Origin: Sternotherus odoratus
Taxonomy: Eukaryota; Chordata; Testudines; Kinosternidae
Direction of reading: 5' to 3'
Length of the DNA: 64,000 nt
NCBI GenBank assembly: GCA_032164245.1
Contig: JAVMKO010000003.1
Span: forward strand, 35,277,390 to 35,341,389
Both the position numbers and the translations under genes were made by a program. Shown here piece after piece: positions 47,171 through 58,775 of this stretch. The notes beneath the pieces are model-generated. The model saw only the letters and a program-made list of their open reading frames with translations. It was not told where the DNA came from and searched no databases. Position 1 is the first letter of the stretch; each line of letters begins with the position of its first letter.

Positions 47171-47410
47171 CCTCCCACCTCCCCTCTGTTGGAGTACCGG
47201 CAAGAAGGAACTGAGCGGGGGTGGGTTGGCAAGGTCATATATACATTGCTATAAGGTCGCCACTCTAGGGGTCTCCCCTGCCGACCCTATGGGTACCGCT
47301 GGGGAAAAAGCTTCCAGGACTGTGCATGCGCGGTCCGCACACTCTTGTTGGAATGGACATGAGCAACACATCTCGAAGAACAACCATTACGAAAGGTGAG
47401 TAACTGTTTC
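47109..47410. repeat. DIRS right inverted repeat region
   Basis: A 60-bp inverted repeat bounds it (47109-47168 and 47342-47401). The part 47195-47410 is homologous in inverse to the left terminal repeat. The end 'ggtgagtaactgtttc' agrees with the junction sequence predicted from the internal region. Confidence 0.82.
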
Positions 47411-48015
47411 ATCTGAATCCAAGCCAGCACAGGTTTGGGCTTTGATTGTGCAAAACTAGAACTTACCCAACTTAGTTCATCTGTTCTTCAGAGTTAATAG
47501 TGCAAATATGGCCCTGTGGGCTCATTCTCTTCAAAATGGGAGCCAAATTCTGCTCTGTTACCTCAATTGATTTCCTGATTGGCCTTCAGTACTTAGTGGT
47601 AGCATAGTCAGCTCTGGGATGAGCCTAAGCTAGAAGATAAGAGAGAAATATTATTATTGCGAGCCACAGGGTGACCCATCAAGCCAAGCAAGGCTGCTAT
47701 GACAGTGAAAATGGTCCTAATGTTAAAGATAAAAATCATTTACATTTTAAAAGAAAACATATAAAAATGGGTTTGTTCCAACTTCACTTATCTGCTAACT
47801 CCTGAGTTCAGGGTTCTATTTCCCCTCCCTTCCATTACTTACTCACACCACAGCCATCTCAGACAGCCCAGGAGCATTCTGGGGGCCCACGCATAATATG
47901 ATGACACAAATTTCAACATTATAACTTCGCTACAGGATCAAGCAGGAAGAGAAGATTGGCCTAGAACAATAATAATCAGATCCAGAGCACACTTTTTCAT
48001 CTATACCCCTTGAAA
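47411..48015. other. Intergenic DNA, no gene seen
   Basis: Contains a short 'gagccaaattctgctctgtta' motif (about 47540), common in reptile repeats; otherwise unique-looking. Confidence 0.4.
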
Positions 48016-48549
48016 TCTATATATATAAAAGTCAAGTGGTGTATGTATGTATGTATGTATGTACGTATGACTGTGAAGTCCTCCCGCACCGTTTGAGCCA
48101 GAGACTTGAAATTTGGTACAGTGAGGGATCACTCAGCTCACTGCCCCTCCCTCCTCCCAACGGAACCCCGGAGATCCCTCCGTTCTCTGCCCCTCCCTCC
48201 TCCCAACGGAACCCCGGAGAGCCCTCAGTTCTCTGCCCCTCCCACCTCAACCCCGGACTCCATCAGCTCTGTGCCCCCCCCCACCTGCGAAGGTCCCCGG
48301 AATCCCTCGGCTCTGGGCCCCCTCCCCGCCTGCGACGGATCTGAGTTGGGTTTGGTGGGACAGTAAGTGAGGTGGGGGTGTCGGGTTTGGTCGGGGGGTG
48401 AGGTGGGGGTGTTGGGTTTGCTTGGGGGGGTGGGAAGGTGTTGGGGTGGGTGAGGGGTGAGGGGTGGGTTGGGGTTGGTCAGGGGGTGTCAGCTGTCTGC
48501 CACCTCCCCACCTCCGACTGACCCGAGCAGCGCCGGGCACTTATGCTAG
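48016..48549 (+). mobile_element. Non-autonomous Helitron
   Basis: It begins TCTATATATATAAAAG after an A and ends ...GCTAG before a T, as for Helitrons (5' TC, 3' CTRR, insertion between A and T). A small hairpin (CCCG...CGGG, about 48522-48537) precedes the 3' end by about 11 bp. Inside are a (GTAT)n run (48040-48066), three 46-bp tandem units starting at 48142, 48188 and 48234, and a strongly G-rich right half. No Rep/helicase is encoded, and no TSD is expected. Confidence 0.82.
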
Positions 48550-49208
48550 TATTTTATAAAAGCCCTTTTCTGACACAACCATCAAAAATACAAAACGATG
48601 TGCACAAAACACAACAGGTGAATGTCTTGTTTAAGTACAGGTGGGTCCAAATTAGGACCCAGATCCAGTCTACTTCACCCAAACTTTGGGACAGTACAGC
48701 TCGACATGGGACTTTGCATCTCGCTCTTATCTCGAAAATGGGCCAAACTGAAACTCCCTGATCCAAATGCTACCCCCAAAATTTGGGAAAGTATGACTCA
48801 AATACAAACTTCACTGATCACAAAATCTCTAGTTTTAAATTTCAGATATTTGAAATCTACTTCCCAAGAATGAAAGTTCCTGACTTAAGACATCTACTTA
48901 CTGACACTTGTGTGCCTCATTTTTGAGTACCTAGAGAGGCTCATAAGTAAATACTAATGTGATAATTGGGCCTACAAATTTACTCTAATTATGAGCTCAA
49001 CTGTAAAAAGTATGTGAAAATTTACAAAATGGCTCAATAACTCTAACAACAAATGTTGATGGGAAAGTGAGAGAGAGAGACTGAATTAGTCTTTTTTCTT
49101 TTTTAACAAAACCTACTTTTAAAAGGACAGTTGAAGAACTGTGTTGAAATCATGCTTAGTAAAAATAAAGGATGTGGAACTGGACATTAATGAACCATGT
49201 GAATGTGT
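48550..49208. other. Intergenic DNA, no gene seen
   Basis: Nothing is recognised apart from a short GA run at 49070. Confidence 0.4.
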
Positions 49209-49860
49209 ATTAGGTCTAACTGGTGGACAAATAACAAGGAGATGGACTAGCCACCATCACTCCCTTTTTGGGTCCTTAAAGAAAGAGACTTGGGGCAGGT
49301 GAGGAGATGGAAGAACAGACAGGCTCCTGGAGCGAGCTTCGCCATCATGGCTGCCATCCCCTTGGACCCTTCTTCATTCTGATCCTGAGGGATGTCCTGA
49401 CCAGACCAGGCCACAGAGAGGGACCCAGATGACATTGCCACCTCACCAGCTCCACATAAATCCCACTGAAGATAAAATGGGATCGACTTTAATAACAGCA
49501 ACAGCAGTTCCAGCCAATTTCAACTAACTTATTTTCTTCCCCCAAAAGGACAGTTATTACCATCTTTAATACCATCTAAAAGACTGTCAAACAAAGGATT
49601 TTTTTTCCTTCTAAAAACTCTCTCCAGGGAAAGGAAACAAGGGATATTGTTAAAATGAAAGCATTACTTAATACTTACATTTCATAGCCTTTAACTGTTT
49701 TTCCTTCTTTTTTTATCTTAATAAAATGTTTAAATGATTTGAATGGTGTGTTTGTCATGGTACTAAGCAAGGTCTCTGTAACACCAAACTCTTGACCTTT
49801 GTTGAATGCTGTCTAATGTTGGACAGTGACTGGGTTATGTTTACCCTTTGACCCACTTAT
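49209..49860 (+). repeat. Interspersed LTR-like repeat, copy B
   Basis: It shares ordered blocks with 31640-32015. It has AATAAA at 49720-49725 followed by 'tgtttaaatgatttgaatgg', and looks like a non-coding LTR-type or transcript-like repeat that I recall from turtle genomes. Borders and class are uncertain. Confidence 0.55.
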
Positions 49861-52800
49861 TACATCTAAATTAATACAACAATACTAATAGAAGGATGTT
49901 GTGGAGGGCTTGGTAAAGTGTTGGATTATGAAAGGAGAATCAGGTTGTAGTTTTTGTGTATTTTTTCTCCACAGTGGAGAGTAACTGAAGGCACACATTT
50001 GTCATAGTATGATGTAGGTGGCTTTTTAGCAACAGACTGATTTTGAACTTTAATGCAATCACAGTGATGACCAATTTACTTAGTATGCTCACAGGCATTT
50101 ATTAACAGTGTTACAATATTATGCGTGTTATAATGGAGGAGAAATATGCACGAAGATGATCGGAATAAAAAAATAATATTGCTTTATAAGATTGTTCTAC
50201 CAATAAACTATATTTTGCCTTTCTGTTTGATTACAACATTTCACTTAATGCTGAGGTGACAGTTTATTGTCTGATTATTTACATCACTGTTCTCAATAGT
50301 GTACTAGATAAGTCATTGCTCTGTACTGTAGTGTACAGCACTGAATGACTGGAGTTGTTTGAATTAAGAAATGCCAATTACTTGACTGTGGCAAAATTAT
50401 CAAAAACGTTACATAAAAAAAAACTTTTTCAATTGAGTATCAGTGGCCAATGTGATCTGTGCTGTATAAAAAGATAAGAAAATGAGCACCTTTCTTCAAT
50501 CTGTGGTCCCAATCCTGCAAGTCATGTAACTGTGGAATTTATATTCCCGGAGTTGTAGGACTGGACCCTAATTTAAACAAATAAAACAAGATATACATAT
50601 ACCGTAATACACAGACAAGCACAAATTAGCAGTGATATCTAGGAAATATCACTCATTAAAAGGCCTCCTGGAAAAGTTCAAAAGAAAGATTTAAAGAGAG
50701 CGAGGATTTGATGTATGAAAACAAGTAGAGACTGTAATTTTGTTTTTAATAATTTGTGGGGGGGGGGGCTATTATACTATAGTTCTGCAATGTTACAATA
50801 AAATAGTTTGTTGTTCAGTCACACTTGTTTAGGTAATTTCAGATGGAATAACTGAGTTTATTGTAACTCAGCAATAGTGGTAGTTCACCTGATATGTGGA
50901 TTTTCTGTAGCAGTTGGTATCAAAAATCCTGAAACAAAAAGCCCCCATCAATCAAACTGCCTGGTTTGCAGTTATTATGAAAAAAGAAAACCACTTGGGC
51001 ACTGATCCTTCAAGGAGTTGGTCAGCCTCAACTCCTAGTGAAATCAACAGGAGCCCAGGATGATCAGCACCTCAGAGGATGGGGCCCTCTAGCAATATGT
51101 GGGGGGGAGGGAAATGATACCGCTTTCCCAAATGCAATGTGTATGTTTGCTCTGCTGAACACCATGTGCTGTATTTATCTTGTTTCTAGAGTTCTTTTTA
51201 TTAGTTATCATTAATGTTTCAAACGGCTGTTTCCCCTTCCCTCTCTACCGCCACCCCCAAAATAATACCCCAAAACAAAACGTATTAGTTTAACTTAGAT
51301 AAAAGTATATGTAGATTTTTTAATAAAATTTCTGGGCTTTACCCTTTTAACCCAAAGAATATCTATAAATAGTTGATAATGTCTGGGATTTCCACAGCCT
51401 AAGAGCTGCTATAAATAGTTCTAAACATTTTCCCACTTCATGCTTTTGAAAAGAACATTCTTTACTTCCTTTCTTAGAGAACCCCTGGGAATAATGCTAG
51501 ATCACAACTCAGAAAATATGTATATTAGGAGACTTTAACAAAACAGAGCTAACTAACTTGCTAACAGCAGCTCTCAAATTAATTTCACACAGGAGAAAGG
51601 AGTACATATATTCTGTTGCAAGTTCACGTTCATAATTCACACCAAAATGACCGCTAATCATTTGTTGCATGTGTCTATTCACTTAGTCTGGAACTATTTT
51701 TTTTCCTTCATTTTACTAAGGAATTAGGTTTTTTTCTGGCCTCACAAGCAATAGTAGAATTTATTTGTATTTACTTGATATATGTGCATGCATTTGACAT
51801 TCCGTAGATCTAACACTAAAGCAAAACACATCCCCTCATATTTTTTTCAACATAAACTGGATCGCCTTCTAGAGACATCTGTTTGACTTCAATGTTGAAG
51901 TCAAATTGTTCAGATTAGACGTAAAGTTTCTATCTAAAATCTCTTCTCAAGTTTTTTCCCATGACAGCAGAATCCCTAGCTGCAGGCTAAGTGCTTTGTG
52001 AAACTGACTAAATCTCTAGAGAAAGGTGCCAGCTGCCTGAGCTGCAGCACCCCCTGCAGGAGGTGAGCCATGTAGCAAAGAACGCTTTTGAGTGTAGAAG
52101 AAAATAGTCACCGCTGCCCTTCTGAAGTGTGACAGGGCAATGTAAGGACAGAAAGGTATAAAAGAATTGCTCTGCGACTATTAATGAAAGCCAGGGCCTT
52201 GTCTTAATATAGCACTGGTGTCACAAAAAGAAAAAATGAAAGAAAATGGACATTCACTTCTTGTGCAAATTAATATAGTTGTAAAAGGGATTGTAAATCT
52301 GAAGCCCAGGAGGAATTAATTCTAAAGAAAAACCGTATAAATGGTGTGTGGTAAATGCGACAAATATAGCTCCCTACCACTCTGCCCCTCACCCTTTTAG
52401 AATATGCTCTTATCTGACTCTTAAACTCCTACAGTCCTTTTAATTAGACAAGCTCCAAGTATCTGTGCCAGTCTTGACTTGAAGTTATTTGAAGCAACTA
52501 CAGTTGGTGACCTGAAAAGACTGAAATTTACTGTTACAGGGGACAGTAAGAAATCATTTGTCTAGGAAAGCAAATCAGACATCCTCTCCTAATGGACAGT
52601 CCCGTGCAACATTCAACTATACAGAATAGTTTCCAGCTGAAAAATATGCCAAGTAGAGCCTGATAGAGCAGTTCAATTTCAGTGACCCTGAATGGCTCAA
52701 AAAGTATACATATGAAAACAAAGACTCACAAATGTTTTTAAACCATTACAAAATATAGAGCTGTTTACTGGAAGTGTTTCATGCATGGCTTACATGTATG

Positions 52801-53184
52801 CAAAGATCCAGATAAACATTAATGAAAGACCAGATTCAAAACACACATTTTAAAATGGGGTCTAAAAGCTGGCAGCAATGTGGAGTTTCTAAAGTTAGAT
52901 GGCAGTGACTTTTGTAAACAAGAAGAATGAAAAGAAGAAATCCTAACCCCACAGGCCTTCCAGTAAAACAAGACAACCTCTGCTCTGTGAGGTGCCAAAA
53001 GTATGATCATAGAGATTAACCAGTCAAAAATGTATACTGGATGCACCCCAGTGTGAAATGCCTTGCAAGTCAAGGGTAAGTCAACAAGGAATGCCTCATG
53101 AATCCAGGTTTGCTTTGTTTTGTTCTGTGAGCTTTTAAAAATGTATTGTACTGAGTCACACTTGGACTACAGTAGTTCAACAAT
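49861..53184. other. Intergenic AT-rich DNA, no gene seen
   Basis: No exon or bounded element is recognised. A G-run lies at 50758-50768. Confidence 0.45.
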
Positions 53185-53445
53185 AGCAGCTGTGTTAGTC
53201 TGTATCCGTAAAGAAAGTGAGGAATACTTGTAGCACCTTAGAGACTAACTAGTTTATTTCAGCATAAGCTTTCGTGGTATGCTATTGTACTATTTTTTTT
53301 CCTTTCTTTCTGTGTGTGTAAATGCATCTTACTTCTGTTCCATTCTATGCATCCAATGAAGTGAGCTATAGCCCATGAAAGCTTATGCTGAAATAAACTA
53401 GTTAGTCTCTAAGGTGCTAAAGTATTCCTCACTTTCTTTACTTGG
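53185..53445. repeat. Penelope-like inverted pair
   Basis: Arms 53208-53277 and 53373-53441 are inverse copies with few mismatches. The middle retains the Penelope-like 'cttacttctgttccattcta' segment. The plus-strand copy has a damaged hammerhead core (CCAATGA for CTGATGA) with GAAA retained. Confidence 0.8.
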
Positions 53446-53504
53446 AGTAGTGTTTCTGAAAGTTACATATATCATCCAGTTTTTCAAGGAATGGCCTGAT
53501 TATC

Positions 53505-53875
53505 TTTCAGAGAGGTAGCCGAGTTAGTCTGGAATAGCAGAGGTAACAAAGAGTCCTGTGGCACCTTAAAGACTAACTATAAAGTTTTGAAACTCCGCCA
53601 TTGCTTGGTCCCAAGCCCAAGATGTGAAAGGAGGAGGGTTTTGCGTTGGGCTAGCAACCCACCATGTAAAAAATGAATGCTACAGAAACGTCAACCAAAT
53701 CTTCAGGGAATGGAGAAGAATGGTTGGCGCCTTATGCTCCACCAGGAGCGAAGAGGATAAGAAGAAGAAGAAGATAAAGTTTTGAAGCATAAGCTTCCAT
53801 TAGCCCACGAAAGCTTATGCTTCAAAACTTTATAGTTAGTCTTTAAGGTGCCACAGGACTCTTTGTTACCTCTGA
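53505..53875. repeat. Second Penelope-like inverted pair, split by a LINE insertion
   Basis: The left arm (53505-53591) ends 'gactaactataaagttttga'. The right part (53774-53875) resumes at the same sequence and then turns into the inverse copy, ending 'ctttgttacctctg'. The split is caused by the insertion at 53592-53773. Confidence 0.8.
53592..53773 (+). mobile_element. Short non-LTR retrotransposon 3' end with 13-bp TSD
   Basis: The 182-bp insert is flanked by the 13-mer ataaagttttgaa (53579-53591 and 53774-53786). It ends in an (AAG)n-type tail ('aagaagaagaagaag'). The body ('ggcgccttatgctccaccag') resembles the 3' end of an RTE-like LINE found in many animals; that family name is from memory. 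Confidence 0.75.
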
Positions 53876-53949
53876 TTATCTTTATATTTTTCATTCCTCA
53901 AAATCCACAGTTTTTTCAGATTCTTAGTTAATTCATAATATGGTGTGTG

Positions 53950-53990
53950 AACACTACACTAGCCCACGAAAGCTTATGCTTCTATACTTT
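53950..53990. repeat. Tiny Penelope-like fragment
   Basis: 'ctagcccacgaaagcttatg' then 'cttctatacttta': only the stem II/GAAA side of the ribozyme and the first bases beyond it remain. Confidence 0.6.
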
Positions 53991-54445
53991 ATGTACCTAT
54001 TACACACGTGTGCACCGAATACAGAAACCCATATCTTAAATAGAGACGACGTTAAGGCCTACCTGTTCCAAAGTGGCTCTATTTTGAGTATTTCTGACTT
54101 TGGGTACCCGTGTTTAGACACAGGGTCTCATTTTTCAGAACATCTCCAAATGTGATTGATTTGGATTGAGAAGATGAAAAATTCTTAATAACAAAAAAGA
54201 TTTGACTCTGTATGTGAGCAGATAAAGCCCTTATTCACTAGACTGATGACCTCTCGGGACACTGCTCTAGATTTTGCACATGCTGTGGTGAGAGGAAAAC
54301 TTTCTTAGACTCCACTGCAGCCAGAACACAAGGACAGCTGGTTGGCCATAGAATAGAGCAACTGCTAATTGCACTCTAGTGCCCTTCCAAAATACTTCAT
54401 CTGTCACAGGTTACCTATACACTAAGATGCTGTTGGTGATGTAAT

Positions 54446-55042
54446 CAGGGTCAGTGCAACCACTAGGTGAACTAGGCGGTCGCCTAGGGCACCAAGATTT
54501 GGGAGGTGCCAAAAAGGGGTGTGGGAGAGCGAGCGATGGAGAGAGGGGGGATGGAGTGAGCGGGCGGGCCTTTGGGGAAGGACCGGGGCCTCCGGGAAGG
54601 GTAGCTCTGGGAAGGGTAGCTCCTGGGTTGCCCTTAAATTCAAAAAGTGGCATCTGCTGAACCGGGGCTTCCCAGGCAGCCAGTGTGGCTGCCCAGCTCA
54701 GCAGGGAGGAGCCGCCTTCCAGAGGCACCAAGAGCCAGAGCATCACGCTTGCGCTGGCAGCAAGCCCCAGCCATGGAGGAGCTGGCACGGTGTGCACGGG
54801 GGGCAGCAGCCCTGCAAAGGTGGCGGCGCCACTAGTGGTGAGCAGCCACGCCCCACCCAATCCTCCTGCCCAGGCTGCGGCCCGGCGCCCCCCCCTTTTG
54901 CTCCTCCGGCTGTGCCATCATCATCCCCCTTCGCTCCTCCAGCCACGCCCTCACCCTTCGCTTCTCTAGCCACGCCCCCACCTTCGCTCCTCCGGCCGCC
55001 CTTTTTTTTATTGGAGTGGCAAAAAAGTTAGAGCCGGCCCTG
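54446..55042. mobile_element. hAT-like GC-rich element
   Basis: It starts CAGGGTCAGTGCAACC and ends TTAGAGCCGGCCCTG. The outer CAGGG/CCCTG match, and both ends are known termini of reptile hAT families. The 8-mers next to the ends do not match, so either the boundary is wrong or the copy is a hybrid. Segment 54517-54649 is an inverted relative of 58469-58587. Confidence 0.6.
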
Positions 55043-58000
55043 CTGGCGGGCGCTGCTCTCCCGCCCCAGGTCTCCTGGGAGTCCCTTAGTGCTGCCGCCG
55101 CCCGGAGCAGGACCAGCAGCAGCTGAGACATGCCTTGCAGTGCGAAACTGTAATTTGTATGCTGAAAGGAAATGATCTATTGGGGAGATTGCTTGTCTGT
55201 TCAAGTCCTTTGTGAACTGTGTCTCAACAGGGTCAAAAATGGTTAGTCACTAGAGTGTGGGGGGGGGGGGGAGAGATAGTCCAGTTCCGACACCATTACA
55301 CAAGGCACACTGGGCCTTGGTACATTAGGAAGCTGACTCACTGCTGATAAAGCGGCAGCAGGTCCATGAGAATCAGAAACAAAAATGGCCTAACTGTTAG
55401 CAACTCTTGTTAACCGTAGGTCACTTCAGTAGTGTAGAGGGATCCTAAATTGTCTTGGCTTTGTCAGCTTAAATTTTTCCCTTTTTTTCCTTCTATTTAA
55501 CTATTTTGCACTGAATTTCTTTGTAGCCTCATCTCTGAGTCACTCCCATTGACACAATATTAGTTCCTTTGTTCCCACTTCTAGCTCCATAGTTGCTATT
55601 GCCTCTGTATAAAACCTTCAGTGGGTGGGGAGGCGGAGTGTGTGTCTGCTTGGAAAACAGTCCATGTGAAGGACTAGATGCCAGGAGAATTCCAGAGATT
55701 TCAAGGTTGGTAGGGCCAAAAGAATCAGTGCTCATCTGGTTTATTTTAATCCCACTGCAGGCTCAGACCTTAGGGTTTGTGCTGGTTTATGTGGTGGCTG
55801 TTTGCTTCCCCCCCCCCCTTCAGATAAATGTACACCACTGATTATGAATATCCTGAGCAGTCTGGCTACCCTCTTCTCACATCTAGTTGTATGATGGAGT
55901 ATTCACCATTATTAATTTTATAAATTTTATTAATAACAATAATTGAATATTCTAAAGGTAGAATAAAATATAGTAGATTTTGATATGAAAGAATGAATGA
56001 AGGAAGTACACGTGACTAAAAAGGGTGTATTTTTTAAAGTATTTTGAAAAATTATAATAAGCGATGCTTGGGGGGGGGGGGGCGAGAGACGCAAGATGGA
56101 AGTTTTGCTTATGGCGCAAAATATCCTTGCAAGAGCCCTGGATGTAATCAAGACAGTGCTTTGGGCAGCTGGACTGAACAGGAAGTTCAGCAAACAAGGA
56201 GTTACAATGATCAAGATGGATTATTAAAAACCATGAATTAAAAAATCCAGGCAGGCTCTAGAGAAGAAAAAAGGCAGAGTTTGGCAGTGTCCCTAAGAAG
56301 GTAAATGGATTGTTTAGAGACACAGAAATCTATATCTGAATCCAAATAGGAAACTAAAATCAACAAAATGGAGTAAGGAAAATAATTTTGGTTTATGACA
56401 AAACTACAGAAAAACAGCTAGAAAAAGAATTTCACCAAATCCAAGGAGACTCAATAAATCTTAGTGTGACTGGTGTCACTGATCTTACTTCATAAAACAG
56501 TGAGGATTAAAGAGAGTTATGGGACAGTCATGGTATATTAACTTAAAAGTGCATGTTTCTATCTGCATCTCCTTCTCCTCCATCCTTCAGGCATCTAGGA
56601 ACATCACACACACACCAACTACCTAAGAAAATCTTGACTTCAACCTGTATAGATTGACCAGGATAGCAGCCACCTGTGCCTCTTCCAAAGAAAACTGCCA
56701 GTCTGGGAAGAAGCACCTGCAGTAGCCTCAATGTTAGGGCTGAAAGGAAAAGAGGTGAAGGAATCGAGGGAGACCAACGGATGGGTTACATGTCATCAAA
56801 CTAGAGTGGAGTGGGAAAAGGTCATTCCTTTTTGCAGAGGATTTTGATATTTTATAATCTGGTTTCATTCTGATTAGGAATGAAAACCAAAAATTTAAAC
56901 ATTCTCCATAAAAGGAAATAGAACTCTGGCTTCAGAGCAGTCTGCAAAGTGGGCTGCCCCAGAACTGCAGAGCCTGGAAGTAAGGGCTACCCAGTAGCAC
57001 TCCACTGGGGCTTCTGCGGTGAGCTGGTAGGACACCAGGCAGGTTTCCATCAGAACTTTGGTGAAATTGAACCCATCTCTGAGAATAGTTTAGATTTCAC
57101 CTAATTGGCAAATTCCAACAAAACTGTGTTTTATCTGAGCTTTTTGGACTAGTCTATTACCACCTCTAATCTCTCTTCTTTGATGCTGCTGTCAAGAGGG
57201 AAGCAATCACTGGACATTAGTAAATTTCATCTACTCCTCTCTTCCACAACCCCAGCCCCCTCAAAGCAGAGGACTGAGTACCTCATACCATATCAGGGGA
57301 GAGATGGGATGTTCCTGGTCCTACAGATACAGGCTGACTCACTGAAAACCAAAAAAGTGTTGTTAAAGAATTCCTATTTACTCTAAGAACTGGCTATAAG
57401 AACAAATGCCAGATCAATTTAGTGGTCCATTTAGCTCAATATACTGTTGCTAGCAGTGACCAATGCCATATACTTCAGAGAAAAGCATAAAACTCCAATA
57501 TATATAAAATTGGGCAAACCAAAATCAAGTGTAAACTTCCTGATTCAGCTACAGATTTAGTAATTTTATCCTAAATAATGTAATTGTGGGAACCGGAATT
57601 ACTGGTGAGTTTTCAGAACTCGTAAATTACACAGACTGAAGTAGAGCTCTTCCAAAGAAGATTTTCCATAAGCTAAAGATCAAAATAAATTAATAGGATA
57701 CTATTGAAAAATTCATCCATTGAATAAAATATGGGGATAGTATAATCTTCTGGTAATTTGTTATTTTGACCTGTTATATTTTTGCAAATTTTAGAAGGCA
57801 AAGTTAATTTTTGGTGTGTGATGTAAATCAGTTGACGTATCAGTGAGTGAAGAAGGAGGATGAAACGGTAGTGACAGATTACTGAGATTGTTCAACTGTT
57901 TACTTCCAGACTTTCTAACTTTGGATTTTTAAAGAGGTGTTTAAATTTTAATAAAGGAAGATTAATATTTTGGGTTTTTTAGATATGATCTGGAGTCAGA

Positions 58001-58439
58001 AGCATACTTGCAACCTTAATGGTTTTCAATGAAGGTTTTTGCTTATGAATCTTTATGTGCTGTTTTGAAGGAGTTGCGAAATGGGCTACTGCACTTTCTG
58101 GCTGCATGGGAAATGTCTTGCTTTTAATGAGTTGCCAACTTAATGACCTGTGGGATTTCAAAGTTCCGTTTTTAATTTAAAGGAAATGATTAATATATCT
58201 GTCTTTAAATATAATGACATTATTGTGAAAAAGGAATTCCATTCATTCATTATGTTTCTAATTTAAATGGTTTGGGCTGGACAACTGGAGGCCATGGGGA
58301 AGAAACTGATTGGACAAGGAGCCAGAATGGAGGACTGAGGAAAATAGACTGAGTCACAGCAGGGATACTAGGACTGGGCCGAGAAGCCTGAGGAATGCAG
58401 TATTGAATGGGAAAAAAGGGCCAGGAATAGGTCAGAGCA
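55043..58439. other. Intergenic DNA with an old LINE-like fragment
   Basis: No gene is seen. G-runs occur at 55258-55270 and 56070-56081. At 57388-57490 'ctataagaacaaatgccaga' to 'agtgaccaatgccatatact' is a decayed relative of the repeat at 29332. Bases 57040-57130 may be another old repeat ('caggcaggtttccatcagaa'). Confidence 0.45.
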
Positions 58440-58775
58440 GTAGTCTCCAATCTTTTTACACCCAAGATCACTTTTTGAATTTAAGGGCAACCCAGGAGCT
58501 ATCCTTCCTGGAGGCCCCGGTCCTTCCCCAAAGGCCCGCCCGCTCACTCCATCCCCCCCTCTCTCCATCGCTCGCTCTCCCACACCCTCACTCACTTTCT
58601 CTGGGCTGGGGTCAAGGAGTTCACAGTGTGGGAAGAGGCTCTGGGCTGAGCGTGGGGTAGGGGGTTGGGATGCATGAGGGGGTGAGAGGTGCAAGCTCTG
58701 AACCCAAACACCCTCCCAGGAGGGGGCTCCAGGCAGGGGCAAAGAGGGGTGGGGCTGGGGCAGGTGACCAGGTTG
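58440..58775. mobile_element. hAT-like element, left part, interrupted by CR1
   Basis: It begins 'cagtagtctccaatcttttt' (a hAT-type CAG end), then 'cacccaagatcactttttga', then G/C-rich sequence. The CR1 begins abruptly at about 58776. G-rich sequence of similar style resumes after 60720 to about 60850, suggesting the CR1 landed inside. Confidence 0.55.

Larger units (their letters stand above)
41755..47410 (+). mobile_element. DIRS retrotransposon, end-to-end but inactivated
   Basis: DIRS elements insert with a tyrosine recombinase and have split, inverted ends instead of LTRs. All parts are visible in order: left inverted terminal repeat (41755-41942), gag-like frames (42066-44003), reverse transcriptase/RNase H (44024-45794), tyrosine recombinase (45816-47052), internal complementary region (47063-47170) and right inverted repeat (to 47410). 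GC content is much higher than the surroundings. No TSD is expected. At least four frame breaks show it is no longer autonomous. Confidence 0.92.

Noticed and set aside
49247..49501. 84-codon minus-strand frame
   Set aside because: It is within the interspersed repeat shared with 31.6 kb and has no domain.
54411..55131. Several overlapping 70-170 codon frames
   Set aside because: They lie in a GC-rich hAT-like element and are open on both strands without motifs.
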